From: an uncultured Bulleidia sp.
Lineage (GTDB): Bacteria; Bacillota_I; Bacilli_A; Erysipelotrichales; Erysipelotrichaceae
DNA: 64,000 bases
Direction: 5' to 3'
Assembly: GCA_934725105.1 (NCBI GenBank)
Contig: CAKVBD010000006.1
Coordinates: forward strand, 1 to 64,000
The translations under genes were made by a program, and so were the position numbers. Below, piece by piece: positions 45,479 through 54,558 of the stretch (positions within the stretch are counted from its first letter, which is position 1; each line of letters opens with the position of its first letter). The notes under the pieces were generated by a model. The model worked only from the letters and a program-made list of their open reading frames with translations, did not search any database and was not told the DNA's origin.

Positions 45479-48358
45479 TTAGATTGTTTCTAATTTCGTA
45501 TATCCTTCTAATTTTTTATATGTTTCTTCATTTCCAACGACACAGATACATCCTTCATCCAATGCCTGATGGAATACATCTGCATATGCGGAAAGTTCTT
45601 CACCCGTTGTTTCAATGATTGCTTTGCGATTATTCTTTCTATTTTCATAACTTACGTTTGTGAAATAGAAACGATCTGCAACTCTCACTTTTGCAAGTGG
45701 AGAAAGCAGAGGTTCGCTTGAAGCAATCGTACCAATGATCATCTGCGTCAGATCTTCATTGGAAGTTGCCAGTGAAGCAACTCTTTCATATACATGCTTA
45801 TATGCATTGATTGCATTTGTAACATCTGGATCACGATAAGAATATGCTCCAATATTTCCATTCTGATTGACCGCAAATCCAGTGCCATACGCACCACCCT
45901 TCACTCTGACTTCATTCCATAAATAATCGTATGTCAGTAAATGAGAAAGCACATTTAATTTTGGTGAATACTTTCCACCAATTTCTTCAATATTCTGATT
46001 GATTGCACTATAAGAAACACCACCAGTAATCTGAATAAATTCTTTCTTATTCTTTAACAATGGATAGTGCATCTTTGCTGGCTGAGCATCAATTGTATAT
46101 AAGCCATCTACAAACTTTTCAACAAATGCCAATTGATCTTCTCCTGTAATAGAAGCTGTACAGCGAGCCTTTGAGAATAATACTTCCTGATATAATTCAC
46201 ATTCCTGAACAAACGTATCAATTTCTTTTTCAAAGTTCTTCTCTAAATTCTTTTCGTAGATACCAGATTCATATCCACCAACGTATTCTCTAAAGACACC
46301 TTCTGCACTGTTATGCGCAGCACATCTTCTCATTGCGATACTTTGACCATTGGCAAGTAATCCTTGTCTAAACGATTCATTATCCTGTTTCAAAATAGGA
46401 AGAATCTTTTCTGGGTCAAAGACTGTTTCTTTCGCAATCTCCAACATCAAATCAATTGCTTTTTCTGTATTTTCCTTTAAACAAGAAGCTGAAATACCAA
46501 GCAATGGAATACATGAATTATGTACACCTGTTGGAGAATAGGCATCTAAGAAGAATGACAATCCACCAAGATCTTTACGAATTGCACTTTGAATCTGTTC
46601 AACTGTCTTATTCTTTGTTGGAAGATTTGTAAATAAACTTGCAAAGAAACCTAGAGATGGTAAATGATCTACTGTAATTCCAGCTAAGTTAAAGTAGAAA
46701 TTCAAATATGTAATACCACTATCTTCTGCTGGATGTAATACAACATCGACACCATACTTACGAATGACTTCATATGGATATACAATTGGATCCTTTGAAA
46801 TATCTTCTTTTGTCAGCTTTGGCAATGTATCTAGCTGTTCTTCTGTATCTGCTGTTGCCTGCCAATTATCTAGTGTTTGATTTAATGCAATGTATTTTGA
46901 TACATCTTCTTTCCAGGAATCTTTTGCTTCCTTTAATTTTGCTTCTTCTTTTTCTACTCTTTCTTGAGAAAGTGTATAGGAAGGTACCGCAACAACTGTT
47001 GATAAATGATCAGACAGGAAGAATTCTTTTAACAATTCTTCAAAATATCCTTCATCAACTTTCTTGCGTAATTCTTGAAATACAGGATTCAAAGAGAATC
47101 CCTGTGTAATATCTCCATCATAAAGCCATGTTTCTAATGCACGCTGTGCGAACATGACACCTGCAGGTTCATGCTTTTCACGATACTTGAATTCCAGCTG
47201 GTTGAGTGTAGCTAATATCGCATCATGATCTAAGCCATTTTCAATCAAGCCTTCTGCACACTTTCTAATCGCATGCATCACTTCATCATACTTATCTTCA
47301 TCAGTATTCCTAACACACATGACGATCCATGACTGTTGAATGCCATCATAGATATCTAACTCAACATCTTCACCAAGATTTTGTTCAATGATTGCTTTTT
47401 TCAATTCAGATTCATTGGAAGATACAAGAATTGTAGATAGTAATCCCCATGCCAGGTTCTTTAAAGGCTGATCATAGGAAGATACAATTCTTGCCAATGC
47501 AATCTGTGTTCTATGTTCCTTGCTTTCATCTTTTGATAATTCATATTGCACAGTATGATGTTGTGCTTCTTTTTCAACTTGATTTGGAATAGAGAAATCC
47601 ATCTCTTCTTTTTCATATTGAGAAAAATATTCATCATTGATAAACTTTGTTACTTCATTGATATCTAATGTACCATCCAGCCATACTCTTGCATTACTTG
47701 GATGATAAAACTTCTGATGTGTTTCAATAAAGGATTCATAGCTGAGATCTGTAATATGTTCAGGATCTCCACCAGATACATATTGATAGCAGTTATCTGG
47801 GAATAACATGCGATTCAATTCATCAATGATCGTTTCATCTACAGAAGAAAATGCACCCTTCATTTCATTTAAGACAACACCTTTATAAATTGGTGTATCT
47901 TCTTCATGACGAATTTCATAATGCCACCCTTCCTGATAAAAAATATTAGGATTTGTATAAATTGCTGGATGGAATACCGCATCCATATATACAGACATTA
48001 AATTCATAAAGTCTTTATCATTTCTAGAAGAAACGGGATACAGTGTTTTATCTGGGAATGTCATCGCATTCAAGAATGTCTGCATGCTTCCTTTCAATAG
48101 TTCAACAAATGGTTCTCTGACAGGATATTTCTTAGATCCATTTAAAACAGAATGTTCAAGAATATGGAATACACCTGTATCATTTTCAGGGATTGTTTTA
48201 AATGCAATCGCAAATGTTTTATTTTCATCTGCACGATCAAGCCAGGCAAGCTTTGCACCTGTCTTAACATGCTGCATTTCATACAGTGTGCCTTTCACAT
48301 CACTTAATTCTGTTATATTTTTGATTTCAAATCCGTTGATTACTTCATTTATTATCAT
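45479..48358 (-). CDS. M16C zinc metallopeptidase (presequence-protease-like)
   Basis: A 959-residue insulinase-superfamily peptidase of the PreP/Cym1 group. The inverted zinc site HILEH (H-x-x-E-H) is near residue 64 in FHILEHSVLNGSKKYPV, and the distal Glu lies in GVVLNEMKGAFSS near residue 165. Four homologous half-domains and the central hinge give the expected length. It degrades free peptides inside the cell; homologues in Firmicutes are housekeeping peptide scavengers. GAGGG precedes the ATG. The MFS gene lies 29 bp upstream and the ABC pair 24 bp downstream on the same strand. Confidence 0.93.
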   Translation of the reverse strand: MIINEVINGFEIKNITELSDVKGTLYEMQHVKTGAKLAWLDRADENKTFAIAFKTIPENDTGVFHILEHSVLNGSKKYPVREPFVELLKGSMQTFLNAMTFPDKTLYPVSSRNDKDFMNLMSVYMDAVFHPAIYTNPNIFYQEGWHYEIRHEEDTPIYKGVVLNEMKGAFSSVDETIIDELNRMLFPDNCYQYVSGGDPEHITDLSYESFIETHQKFYHPSNARVWLDGTLDINEVTKFINDEYFSQYEKEEMDFSIPNQVEKEAQHHTVQYELSKDESKEHRTQIALARIVSSYDQPLKNLAWGLLSTILVSSNESELKKAIIEQNLGEDVELDIYDGIQQSWIVMCVRNTDEDKYDEVMHAIRKCAEGLIENGLDHDAILATLNQLEFKYREKHEPAGVMFAQRALETWLYDGDITQGFSLNPVFQELRKKVDEGYFEELLKEFFLSDHLSTVVAVPSYTLSQERVEKEEAKLKEAKDSWKEDVSKYIALNQTLDNWQATADTEEQLDTLPKLTKEDISKDPIVYPYEVIRKYGVDVVLHPAEDSGITYLNFYFNLAGITVDHLPSLGFFASLFTNLPTKNKTVEQIQSAIRKDLGGLSFFLDAYSPTGVHNSCIPLLGISASCLKENTEKAIDLMLEIAKETVFDPEKILPILKQDNESFRQGLLANGQSIAMRRCAAHNSAEGVFREYVGGYESGIYEKNLEKNFEKEIDTFVQECELYQEVLFSKARCTASITGEDQLAFVEKFVDGLYTIDAQPAKMHYPLLKNKKEFIQITGGVSYSAINQNIEEIGGKYSPKLNVLSHLLTYDYLWNEVRVKGGAYGTGFAVNQNGNIGAYSYRDPDVTNAINAYKHVYERVASLATSNEDLTQMIIGTIASSEPLLSPLAKVRVADRFYFTNVSYENRKNNRKAIIETTGEELSAYADVFHQALDEGCICVVGNEETYKKLEGYTKLETI

Positions 48359-48387
48359 TTCAATACCCTCACATGTCTTCTATTTTA

Positions 48388-49557
48388 TTATGGATTGCTT
48401 TCTTTTTCTTCTGTTTTGACTAACATACTTCTATTTTTATACCAGAAAATGTAAGAAAATAGCCCAATAACGCAAAATACAGCAGACAAGCCATACGCCG
48501 CAACCAAAGAATGATCTGCCGCAATTCCAAACGAAACACCAGTAAAGAACATTCCTAAATGTTGAAATAAGGAATACAGCGATAACGTACTTGCACGTGG
48601 TGTACCGTCAATGGATTCATTTTGAATATCATTCATCAATGCATATGTCATAGATTCTGCACACACCATACATGCAAATATAACGACAGAAAGAATAGCA
48701 CTATGTGTAAAAATGATAGAAATGGATAAAACTGTAGCCATAACAAACAGCAGCATCATAAAATGATCTCGCTGGATTCTTTTTGTGATTGTATCTAGTA
48801 ACCCAGTACTTAACGAAACTAAGTTCATGATCATAAAGAGAATACCAAACCACTGTACGGGAATACCAACACTTTCATATTGTAATTGATTGTAATAGGT
48901 TGTTAATGTATGCATGGATTCAGTCAATAACAAAGATGCAAGCAATACAGGCAGCATCTTTTTACATGCTCCTGCAGTTTGAATCAATGAATATTTCTTT
49001 TCATGTTCTTTCTTTTCTTCTTTAACATCTACAAGAAAAAACGAAATCACAAAGGAAATAAAATACATGATTGCGGTCCATAACGCTGCACCTCTTAAAT
49101 CATGAGAGAAAAACAACGAAAAGGATAAGGAAGCACAACACATGCCTAATGTTCCAAACATGCTCATTCTTCCAAATGCTCCAATGGCTTTTTCTTTTGG
49201 AACGCTAAGATACAGAAGTGCAGTATCACATCCCGATAAACCAGAAGATGCAATACCTAACAAAACTCTTTCAATCACAAATCCCCAGAATGTCGTAGCT
49301 TTATAAAAAGCAAGCTTTGACAAAAAGAAGAACCCATTCGCAATCACTATTGTCTTACGATATCCAATGCGATCACAAATTAAACCCCATGGTACTTCAA
49401 ATAAAATGACACAGATACAAAGCACACCATCAATCAAACCCATCTGTGTTAATGTAATTCCACAATCTGTACGATATAACGTGCAGACACTGCTATAAAA
49501 AACAAGTCCTTGCAAAAAAGCAAGAACATAAAAAATCAAAATATTATTCTTTTTCAT
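48388..49557 (-). CDS. MFS transporter
   Basis: A 389-residue membrane protein with twelve predicted helices. VLFEVPWGLICDRIGYRKTIVIANG near residue 55 is the MFS motif A between helices two and three. The overall look (FQGLVFYSSVCTLYR, then a Gly-rich fourth helix) is that of drug or nucleoside-type efflux proteins. The ATG at 49557 has AAGGAG upstream; the ORF's TTG at 49563 adds two residues inside the ribosome-site spacing. It begins the MFS-M16-ABC-ABC run. The substrate is unknown. Confidence 0.9.
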   Translation of the reverse strand: MKKNNILIFYVLAFLQGLVFYSSVCTLYRTDCGITLTQMGLIDGVLCICVILFEVPWGLICDRIGYRKTIVIANGFFFLSKLAFYKATTFWGFVIERVLLGIASSGLSGCDTALLYLSVPKEKAIGAFGRMSMFGTLGMCCASLSFSLFFSHDLRGAALWTAIMYFISFVISFFLVDVKEEKKEHEKKYSLIQTAGACKKMLPVLLASLLLTESMHTLTTYYNQLQYESVGIPVQWFGILFMIMNLVSLSTGLLDTITKRIQRDHFMMLLFVMATVLSISIIFTHSAILSVVIFACMVCAESMTYALMNDIQNESIDGTPRASTLSLYSLFQHLGMFFTGVSFGIAADHSLVAAYGLSAVFCVIGLFSYIFWYKNRSMLVKTEEKESNP

Positions 49558-49651
49558 ATTCAACTCCTTGGCATGATAAAAACATCTATATTTACATATT
49601 CAGTTTTCTTACATACAAGGCACGTTGTTCATAATGGAAAAAGTATAAAAT

Positions 49652-49670
49652 AAAAAGAACTGTAAGTCAA
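49652..49670 (+). repeat. Direct repeat, left copy, bounding the ABC exporter insertion
   Basis: AAAAAGAACTGTAAGTCAA recurs with one mismatch at 51896-51914, where it is half of the FHA gene's terminator. At this site the other half of the hairpin is missing, as expected if this copy arose as a duplication at the edge of an insertion. Confidence 0.6.
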
Positions 49671-49707
49671 CCTTCATGATACGAGACATAAATCAAATAT
49701 CACATAA

Positions 49708-49734
49708 ACAAAAGGATGGAAGAACCTCCCATCC
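49708..49734 (-). terminator. Possible terminator after the inserted ABC exporter gene
   Basis: On the minus strand GGATGG pairs with CCATCC around a 9-base loop and is followed by four T, about 115 bp past the stop. The rest of the 290-bp gap (49564-49850) shows no gene. Confidence 0.5.
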
Positions 49735-49850
49735 GATTAATTATCGTATCCTTTACGAATTTTCTTCAAAACCCATGCATGTATTTTTTGAGAAGTTAAG
49801 TGTAGTTTACAGAAATACAACATACAAGTTTATTTCCACTTGTTACATTT

Positions 49851-51431
49851 TTACAGTTGGATTACTTTTGTAAATCTATCTAACACTGACTGTTCTGTTC
49901 CATGAGAAATCATGATCAGTGTTATATCCTTACGACTCAATAAATCATTCAAGATATCTCTCGCACTGTCTGCATCTATTGCAGACAAAGATTCATCTAA
50001 TACAAATATTTTCTTGTTTGACACGTATGCTCTTGCTAATGCAATTTTCTGTTTTTCTCCACCTGATAAATTCTTTCCATTTTCCTGGATAAGATAATTT
50101 AAATTTTCACCGCAGGATTCATATAAATGTGTCAGTTTCAGTCGTTTAATAATATCTAAAAGTTCAGCTTCCCTGATATCTGTATATAAAGTCATATTGT
50201 TCTTAAGACTTGTATTGAAGATATGAACTGTTTGATCCAGATACGCTACATCTTTTAAGATATCAAAAGAATGCAGTTCTTTTCTTTCTATGCCGTTTAA
50301 TTGAATGGATCCCGTATATTCCTGGTCCATCAAAAATAACATCTTGATCAGAGTTGATTTTCCACAGCCACTTTCCCCTAAAAGTGCAATAGAATCATGT
50401 GGTTCAATTGTAAAAGACAAATGATCATAGGAAATACTTTTTTCATCATTGAGCTGAACAGAAGTCAAATCTTTTACTTCTACTGGTTCAACAGCAGTTT
50501 CTCTATATGTTTTTTCTGTATAGTCTTTCAATTCCACTAAGTGTTCATTTGCTTTGATGCTGGTAATATCAGATAAAACACTGCCAACTGCATTCATAAA
50601 TGTTCCAGATAAAGAAGCTACAGATAATACTGCACCAATTGCAACACCTTTTGTAATAGAGAGATAAATAATCAATCCAAGTAATACGACCTGGGAGAAT
50701 AAAGAAACAACTCCCATTACACATTTCACACCATTGCTTGCCTTATCTAAAGAATATCTTTTGTTTTCCAGACAACTGGATGCATTAGAAATCAGTCTTA
50801 CAAATATATTTTCTTTCTGAAATATTGCATATTCCATACGTCCCTGCAGCTGATCTTCTACACTAGATACAAATATTTCATTCTCTTCTTTCAAAGCAAT
50901 TGAATGTTTTTCAACACCCTTTTGCAGCAGTCCCGGCAGCAGCATCATAACAGCAAACAATAAAATCGTAACAATTCCTACAGACCAATGTATGGTAATC
51001 AATGCCAGAAAAGAAAATACAATTGAGAAAACATCAGTAAATGCATCAAAAACAGGATCAATTAAATTCTTATCCATCTGATTGATTACTTCTGTATTCT
51101 TCGCAACTTTACCAGAAATACTTTCTGCTTTCCATTTGGCATTATCTGTCTGTGCAAATTCTTCGGCATACTGTCTGCGTAATGTATTATGTATCTTTGT
51201 TTTTAGTTTTGAATTGAAATTTTCAAGAATAAAATTCGAAATATAAAACAGAATAAAAACACCTAACAAGATAAATATATTACGAAGCAAAATATTTGTA
51301 GAATGAATTGTCTCCTCTGTCAATAGACTCCCCAGTCTATAGCTGCCAATAACATTCAATATGCTTGCAACAATGGATAGCAGAATTGAAATACAATACA
51401 TTGATTTAAATCTTTCGAATAGTTTTCTCAT
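49851..51431 (-). CDS. ABC exporter (fused membrane and ATPase domains), orphan
   Basis: A 526-residue half-transporter with about six helices in residues 10-300 and an ATPase domain: Walker A GESGCGKSTLIKM near residue 352, signature LSGGEKQKIALARAY, Walker B KIFVLDESLSAIDADS. There is no C39 peptidase domain. It is shorter than the 606-residue pair nearby and not closely similar to them. A strong promoter TTGACG-N16-TATAAT and a 9-bp inverted repeat precede it, suggesting inducible expression. It lies between direct repeats beside a decayed gene, so it was probably acquired. The substrate is unknown, perhaps a peptide or antibiotic. Confidence 0.9.
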   Translation of the reverse strand: MRKLFERFKSMYCISILLSIVASILNVIGSYRLGSLLTEETIHSTNILLRNIFILLGVFILFYISNFILENFNSKLKTKIHNTLRRQYAEEFAQTDNAKWKAESISGKVAKNTEVINQMDKNLIDPVFDAFTDVFSIVFSFLALITIHWSVGIVTILLFAVMMLLPGLLQKGVEKHSIALKEENEIFVSSVEDQLQGRMEYAIFQKENIFVRLISNASSCLENKRYSLDKASNGVKCVMGVVSLFSQVVLLGLIIYLSITKGVAIGAVLSVASLSGTFMNAVGSVLSDITSIKANEHLVELKDYTEKTYRETAVEPVEVKDLTSVQLNDEKSISYDHLSFTIEPHDSIALLGESGCGKSTLIKMLFLMDQEYTGSIQLNGIERKELHSFDILKDVAYLDQTVHIFNTSLKNNMTLYTDIREAELLDIIKRLKLTHLYESCGENLNYLIQENGKNLSGGEKQKIALARAYVSNKKIFVLDESLSAIDADSARDILNDLLSRKDITLIMISHGTEQSVLDRFTKVIQL

Positions 51432-51446
51432 AACTCCCAGCCTCTA

Positions 51447-51479
51447 TTTCCGAAACAGTTTCAATTTTTCTTTCGGAAA
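51447..51479. promoter_or_regulatory. Inverted-repeat operator or leader hairpin before the orphan ABC gene
   Basis: TTTCCGAAA (51447-51455) and TTTCGGAAA (51471-51479) are perfect 9-bp inverted repeats with a 15-bp gap. They begin at about the predicted transcription start and lie before the ribosome site, so they could be a repressor operator or a leader stem-loop. Confidence 0.6.
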
Positions 51480-51487
51480 ATGTTTTC

Positions 51488-51515
51488 ATTATATCACATC
51501 GGTTGTCTACGTCAA
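51488..51515 (-). promoter_or_regulatory. Promoter of the orphan ABC gene
   Basis: On the minus strand -35 TTGACG (51510-51515), a 16-bp spacer and -10 TATAAT (51488-51493) form a near-consensus promoter. Confidence 0.75.
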
Positions 51516-51570
51516 CTAATTCATGCTGTTTTTTATTCGTCAACTCCTGCCAAAATTTATACATCTACTG

Positions 51571-51600
51571 AAAAGAGCAGATTATTGTACCTGCTCTTTG
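51571..51600 (-). terminator. Terminator after the decayed gene
   Basis: On the minus strand AAAGAGCAG pairs with CTGCTCTTT around a 10-base loop and is followed by T-rich sequence, overlapping the stop codon of the decayed frame. Confidence 0.75.
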
Positions 51601-51890
51601 ACTACCTTTACAAACTCGTGATATTCTTTTTCACTTAATCCTTAACGCAACATGAATTATCTTCTTCTGCTTGCTAATGTTACCTTTCATGATATCTTTC
51701 ATCGACAATCTTGCAGCTTCTTTGCTTTCTGACTCATTCCATTTCTTATAATCATTGCTATAAACGATATTTCTGTCATCGTATGTACCTCCAGTCGCTC
51801 AAACTGTTTGATATGTTGAAATTCATTCAATTCATCATGTTATTTGAAAATCAAATTTTTGACACCTCATCCAATTTTGTAGCGACAATA
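51582..51890 (-). pseudogene. Frameshifted remnant of an unidentified gene
   Basis: This 490-bp gap has no intact ORF, but the minus strand reads as a protein if several frameshifts are allowed. Frames in order give TKLDEVSK, then HDELNEFQHIKQFERLEVH, then YDDRNIVYSNDYKKWNES through IMKGNISKQKKIIHVALR, and finally LSEKEYHEFVKVVKEQVQ and a TAA at 51582-51584, followed at once by a terminator. The composition is normal for a charged helical protein and the last segment resembles small DNA-binding proteins of mobile elements only vaguely. I cannot name the family. Confidence 0.45.
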
Positions 51891-51893
51891 TAA

Positions 51894-51924
51894 AGAAAAA
51901 GAACTGTAAATCAATACAGCTCTT
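51894..51924 (-). terminator. Terminator after the FHA gene
   Basis: On the minus strand AAGAGCTGTA pairs with TACAGTTCTT (one G-U) around a 6-base loop and is followed by five T. It overlaps the last codons of the FHA gene. Confidence 0.8.
51896..51914 (+). repeat. Direct repeat, right copy, bounding the ABC exporter insertion
   Basis: AAAAAGAACTGTAAATCAA matches 18 of 19 bases of the copy at 49652-49670. It forms the 3' arm and T-tract of the FHA gene's terminator. Confidence 0.6.
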
Positions 51925-52507
51925 AATATAGAATCTTATCAATAATGATTTCAGCTCTTCCAAGATTCACCTTGTCACCAGCATTGATCTTGCTTCTTCC
52001 TAAAGGAGGAAGTTTAGAGCCATTGATAAATGTACCATTATGTTCAGATACATCTTCAATATATAGATTTCCATTTTCTAATGTAAATCTTGCATGTCTT
52101 CTAGAAACTGCTGGTTCACTGATTGGTAAACCACAAGAAGAACTATCTCTACCAATGAGTACTGGGAATGCATTGAGTGTTACTTGCTGCGCTTGTCCAT
52201 TGATAATAACAGATACAACCATACCTCTTGGATTTGCTGGTTTCACTGCAGAAGCCTGTAGTTTACTTTCAATTGGATCAATTTCTTCTACTGGCTGTTT
52301 TACAATCACAGGCTCTTCATACACAGGCTGTTGCTGCACTCTTGACTGTGCCTGTTTTTTAGAAACAGGTGGAATTTCATTCCCAGATTCATCTACATAA
52401 TATGTATTCTTTTTCACTGCTAAGAAAATAACCGCAATACCAAGAACTGCAACCATACCAAGCAATGCAAATATAATCAACTTATCGATTTCAGGATTAT
52501 CAAACAT
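51923..52507 (-). CDS. Membrane-anchored FHA domain protein
   Basis: A 194-residue protein with one N-terminal helix (about residues 7-30), a short linker rich in Pro, Gln and Val, and a C-terminal FHA domain (about 110-190). The FHA core is complete: LIGRDSSSCGLPI, SEPAVSRRHARF, and EDVSEHNGTFINGSKL with the phospho-threonine-binding Arg, Ser and Asn. It should read Ser/Thr phosphorylation at the membrane, although no kinase is in the window. The ATG at 52507 has GGAGGG upstream; the ORF could extend to 52528. It is 66 bp after rsmI and may share that transcript. Confidence 0.88.
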   Translation of the reverse strand: MFDNPEIDKLIIFALLGMVAVLGIAVIFLAVKKNTYYVDESGNEIPPVSKKQAQSRVQQQPVYEEPVIVKQPVEEIDPIESKLQASAVKPANPRGMVVSVIINGQAQQVTLNAFPVLIGRDSSSCGLPISEPAVSRRHARFTLENGNLYIEDVSEHNGTFINGSKLPPLGRSKINAGDKVNLGRAEIIIDKILY

Positions 52508-52573
52508 AATATTTCCCTCCACTAACATGAACTATCATACAACGAAATTGTTCATTTTACTATGATTTGAACA

Positions 52574-53428
52574 TTAATTTCTATTGCTGTTGACCGCATC
52601 ATAAATGCGATTTTTACTAATTCCTGTCTTCTTTGCGGCATCTTTGATTGCATCTTTTGTACTCATACCATTTTCAACAGATGCATTTACCATTTCAATG
52701 ATTGTATTCATGTCAATTGCTTTACTTTTATCTTCATGGTTTCCATCCATGACAATTACCATTTCACCACGCAATTCATTAATCACTTCAAGTATTTCAG
52801 AAATAGAACCACGTAAGAATTCTTCATGCATCTTTGTTAATTCTCTAGCTAAAGTCATCTTGCGATCACCAAAGACTTCCATGCAATCTTTCAAACACTT
52901 TTCAATACGATGCGGTGCTTCATAGAAGATCATTGTCATTGGATAATTCTCATATTCTTTTAGCTTCTTAACACGATCTGAATGAGACTGTGGAAGAAAA
53001 CCAATAAAGATAAATGGCTGTGCTACAAGACCAGACGCAACAAGTGCATTTAAAAATGCACTAGGTCCACTCACAGGAACAACATTAAAGCCTTCACTTG
53101 TCGCAAGCGTAACGATTTTCTGACCAGGATCATTGATAAGTGGATATCCCGCATCAGAAATCAAAGCAATATTCTTTCCATCTCTCAATAATTCAAGAAT
53201 GCCATTCGCACTCGATTCCTCATTAAAGTTATGATATGCAATCAAACGATTATGAATATCAAAGTGCTTTAAAAGAGAACCACTTGTTCTTGTATCTTCA
53301 CAGGCAATCACATCTACCTTGTTTAAGATTTCAATTGCACGAGGATTCATTTCATTTAGATTGCCAATGGGTGTTGGAACCAGGTATAGCGTTGGCATTT
53401 CATTTTCAAATGACTTTTGACGATTCAC
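52574..53428 (-). CDS. rsmI: 16S rRNA (cytidine-1402-2'-O)-methyltransferase RsmI
   Basis: A 284-residue SAM-dependent methyltransferase that methylates the ribose of C1402 in the decoding centre. LYLVPTPIGNLNEMNPRAIEIL, ACEDTRTSGSLLKHF, LISDAGYPLINDPG and VSGPSAFLNALVASG are the family landmarks; the C-terminal HTH (KDAAKKTGISKNRIYDAV) is kept. The start is a GTG that overlaps the ricT stop as GTGA, with GGAG seven bases upstream. This gene belongs to the conserved tmk-holB-ricT-rsmI order of Firmicutes. Confidence 0.96.
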   Translation of the reverse strand: MNRQKSFENEMPTLYLVPTPIGNLNEMNPRAIEILNKVDVIACEDTRTSGSLLKHFDIHNRLIAYHNFNEESSANGILELLRDGKNIALISDAGYPLINDPGQKIVTLATSEGFNVVPVSGPSAFLNALVASGLVAQPFIFIGFLPQSHSDRVKKLKEYENYPMTMIFYEAPHRIEKCLKDCMEVFGDRKMTLARELTKMHEEFLRGSISEILEVINELRGEMVIVMDGNHEDKSKAIDMNTIIEMVNASVENGMSTKDAIKDAAKKTGISKNRIYDAVNSNRN

Positions 53429-54558
53429 GCATTTTCTCCATCTTTTTTCTTACGTCCAAATGTACGTACCGTTACATTTTTATTTTCTGCTGGTGCTTCC
53501 TGTCTTTTACGACTTGAGAATTTTCTTTTTTCAATATTGCCAGAATTAGAATTGTCTTTTTTCTTGCCAAAAGAACGAACTTCCTTCTTCATTTCAGGTG
53601 CCTTTAAATCATAATTCACATGTGTCGGTGCACCTTCAGGTCGATTTTGATGAATGATTGTCTTCTTGACTTTCTTTCCTTCTTCTTCCGGTTTTTTCTT
53701 AACAATGACACCTTTTCTTGGAATACCTTTTTCTCTTAGATCTTTGAGTGTAATAAAGATTGCAGCTTCTCTATTTTCAAGCTTTGCTTCTTCATTCATA
53801 ACATTCATATTTGTTAAACGATAGATTTCGCCTTCATACTCAACCTGAGAACCAATCTTAGGTAATCCTTCTGTTAGCTGCTTATAGTCATCATCTTCAT
53901 ACTTCAGGCAGCATTTCAATTTACCACACATGCCAGAAAGCTTATCAATGTTTAAAGCAAGCAGCTGGTTCTTTGCCATGTTAATAGAAATAACATCAAA
54001 GTGTGATTTAAATCTGCTGCAGCAGCATTCCATACCACACATGCCAAGACCACCAACCATTCTTGCCTTATCTCTTTCACCAATCTGGCGTAATTCAATA
54101 CGACAATGTAAACGTGCACCTAATCTTTTCAAGAGTTCTCTGAAGTCTACTCTTTGTTCTGCAAGATATACAAATAAGATCTTTGTTCGATCCAATGTAT
54201 ATTGTGCACTTAATAAATGCATATCCAATGCAAGATTTTCAATTTCTTTATTACAGATAGAAAATGCATCTTTTTCCATCTCAAGGTTCTCTTCAAAAGC
54301 ACGGTGATCATATTCTGTTGCTTTACGAATGACAGGTTTTGTTGGAACATGCAGACCATACTTATCTACATCCAGACAATCTGCCTGTACCTGGCCCATT
54401 TCCATCCCTTGTTGTGTTTCTACAACGACCCAGTCATCTTTTAAATAATTACTATCCATTGCACCAAAAGAGTAAGGTTTTCCTTCTCCTCTAAATCTCA
54501 CCACAACGGAGTATGGATAATGAACTGCTTCTTCTTGTATTTCATTTGTTAGTGTCAT
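53425..54558 (-). CDS. ricT: PSP1-domain protein RicT (YaaT)
   Basis: A 377-residue protein of the YaaT/RicT family. The PSP1 core (about residues 10-240) contains KPYSFGAMDSNYLKDDWVVVET and three cysteine motifs, GGLGMCGMECCCSRF and LSGMCGKLKCCLKYED, that bind an iron-sulfur cluster in the RicAFT complex. In Bacillus that complex promotes RNase Y action and sporulation/biofilm decisions. The C-terminal 120 residues are Lys-rich and repetitive (SFGKKKD and TFGRKKKD), likely disordered and RNA- or protein-binding, and longer than in Bacillus. It overlaps holB by 17 bp and follows AGGAGG. Confidence 0.93.
   Translation of the reverse strand: MTLTNEIQEEAVHYPYSVVVRFRGEGKPYSFGAMDSNYLKDDWVVVETQQGMEMGQVQADCLDVDKYGLHVPTKPVIRKATEYDHRAFEENLEMEKDAFSICNKEIENLALDMHLLSAQYTLDRTKILFVYLAEQRVDFRELLKRLGARLHCRIELRQIGERDKARMVGGLGMCGMECCCSRFKSHFDVISINMAKNQLLALNIDKLSGMCGKLKCCLKYEDDDYKQLTEGLPKIGSQVEYEGEIYRLTNMNVMNEEAKLENREAAIFITLKDLREKGIPRKGVIVKKKPEEEGKKVKKTIIHQNRPEGAPTHVNYDLKAPEMKKEVRSFGKKKDNSNSGNIEKRKFSSRKRQEAPAENKNVTVRTFGRKKKDGENA

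Noticed and set aside
51945..52400. 151-codon open frame on the plus strand
   Set aside because: It is antisense to the FHA gene, has no ribosome site and reads as the complement of a real coding sequence.
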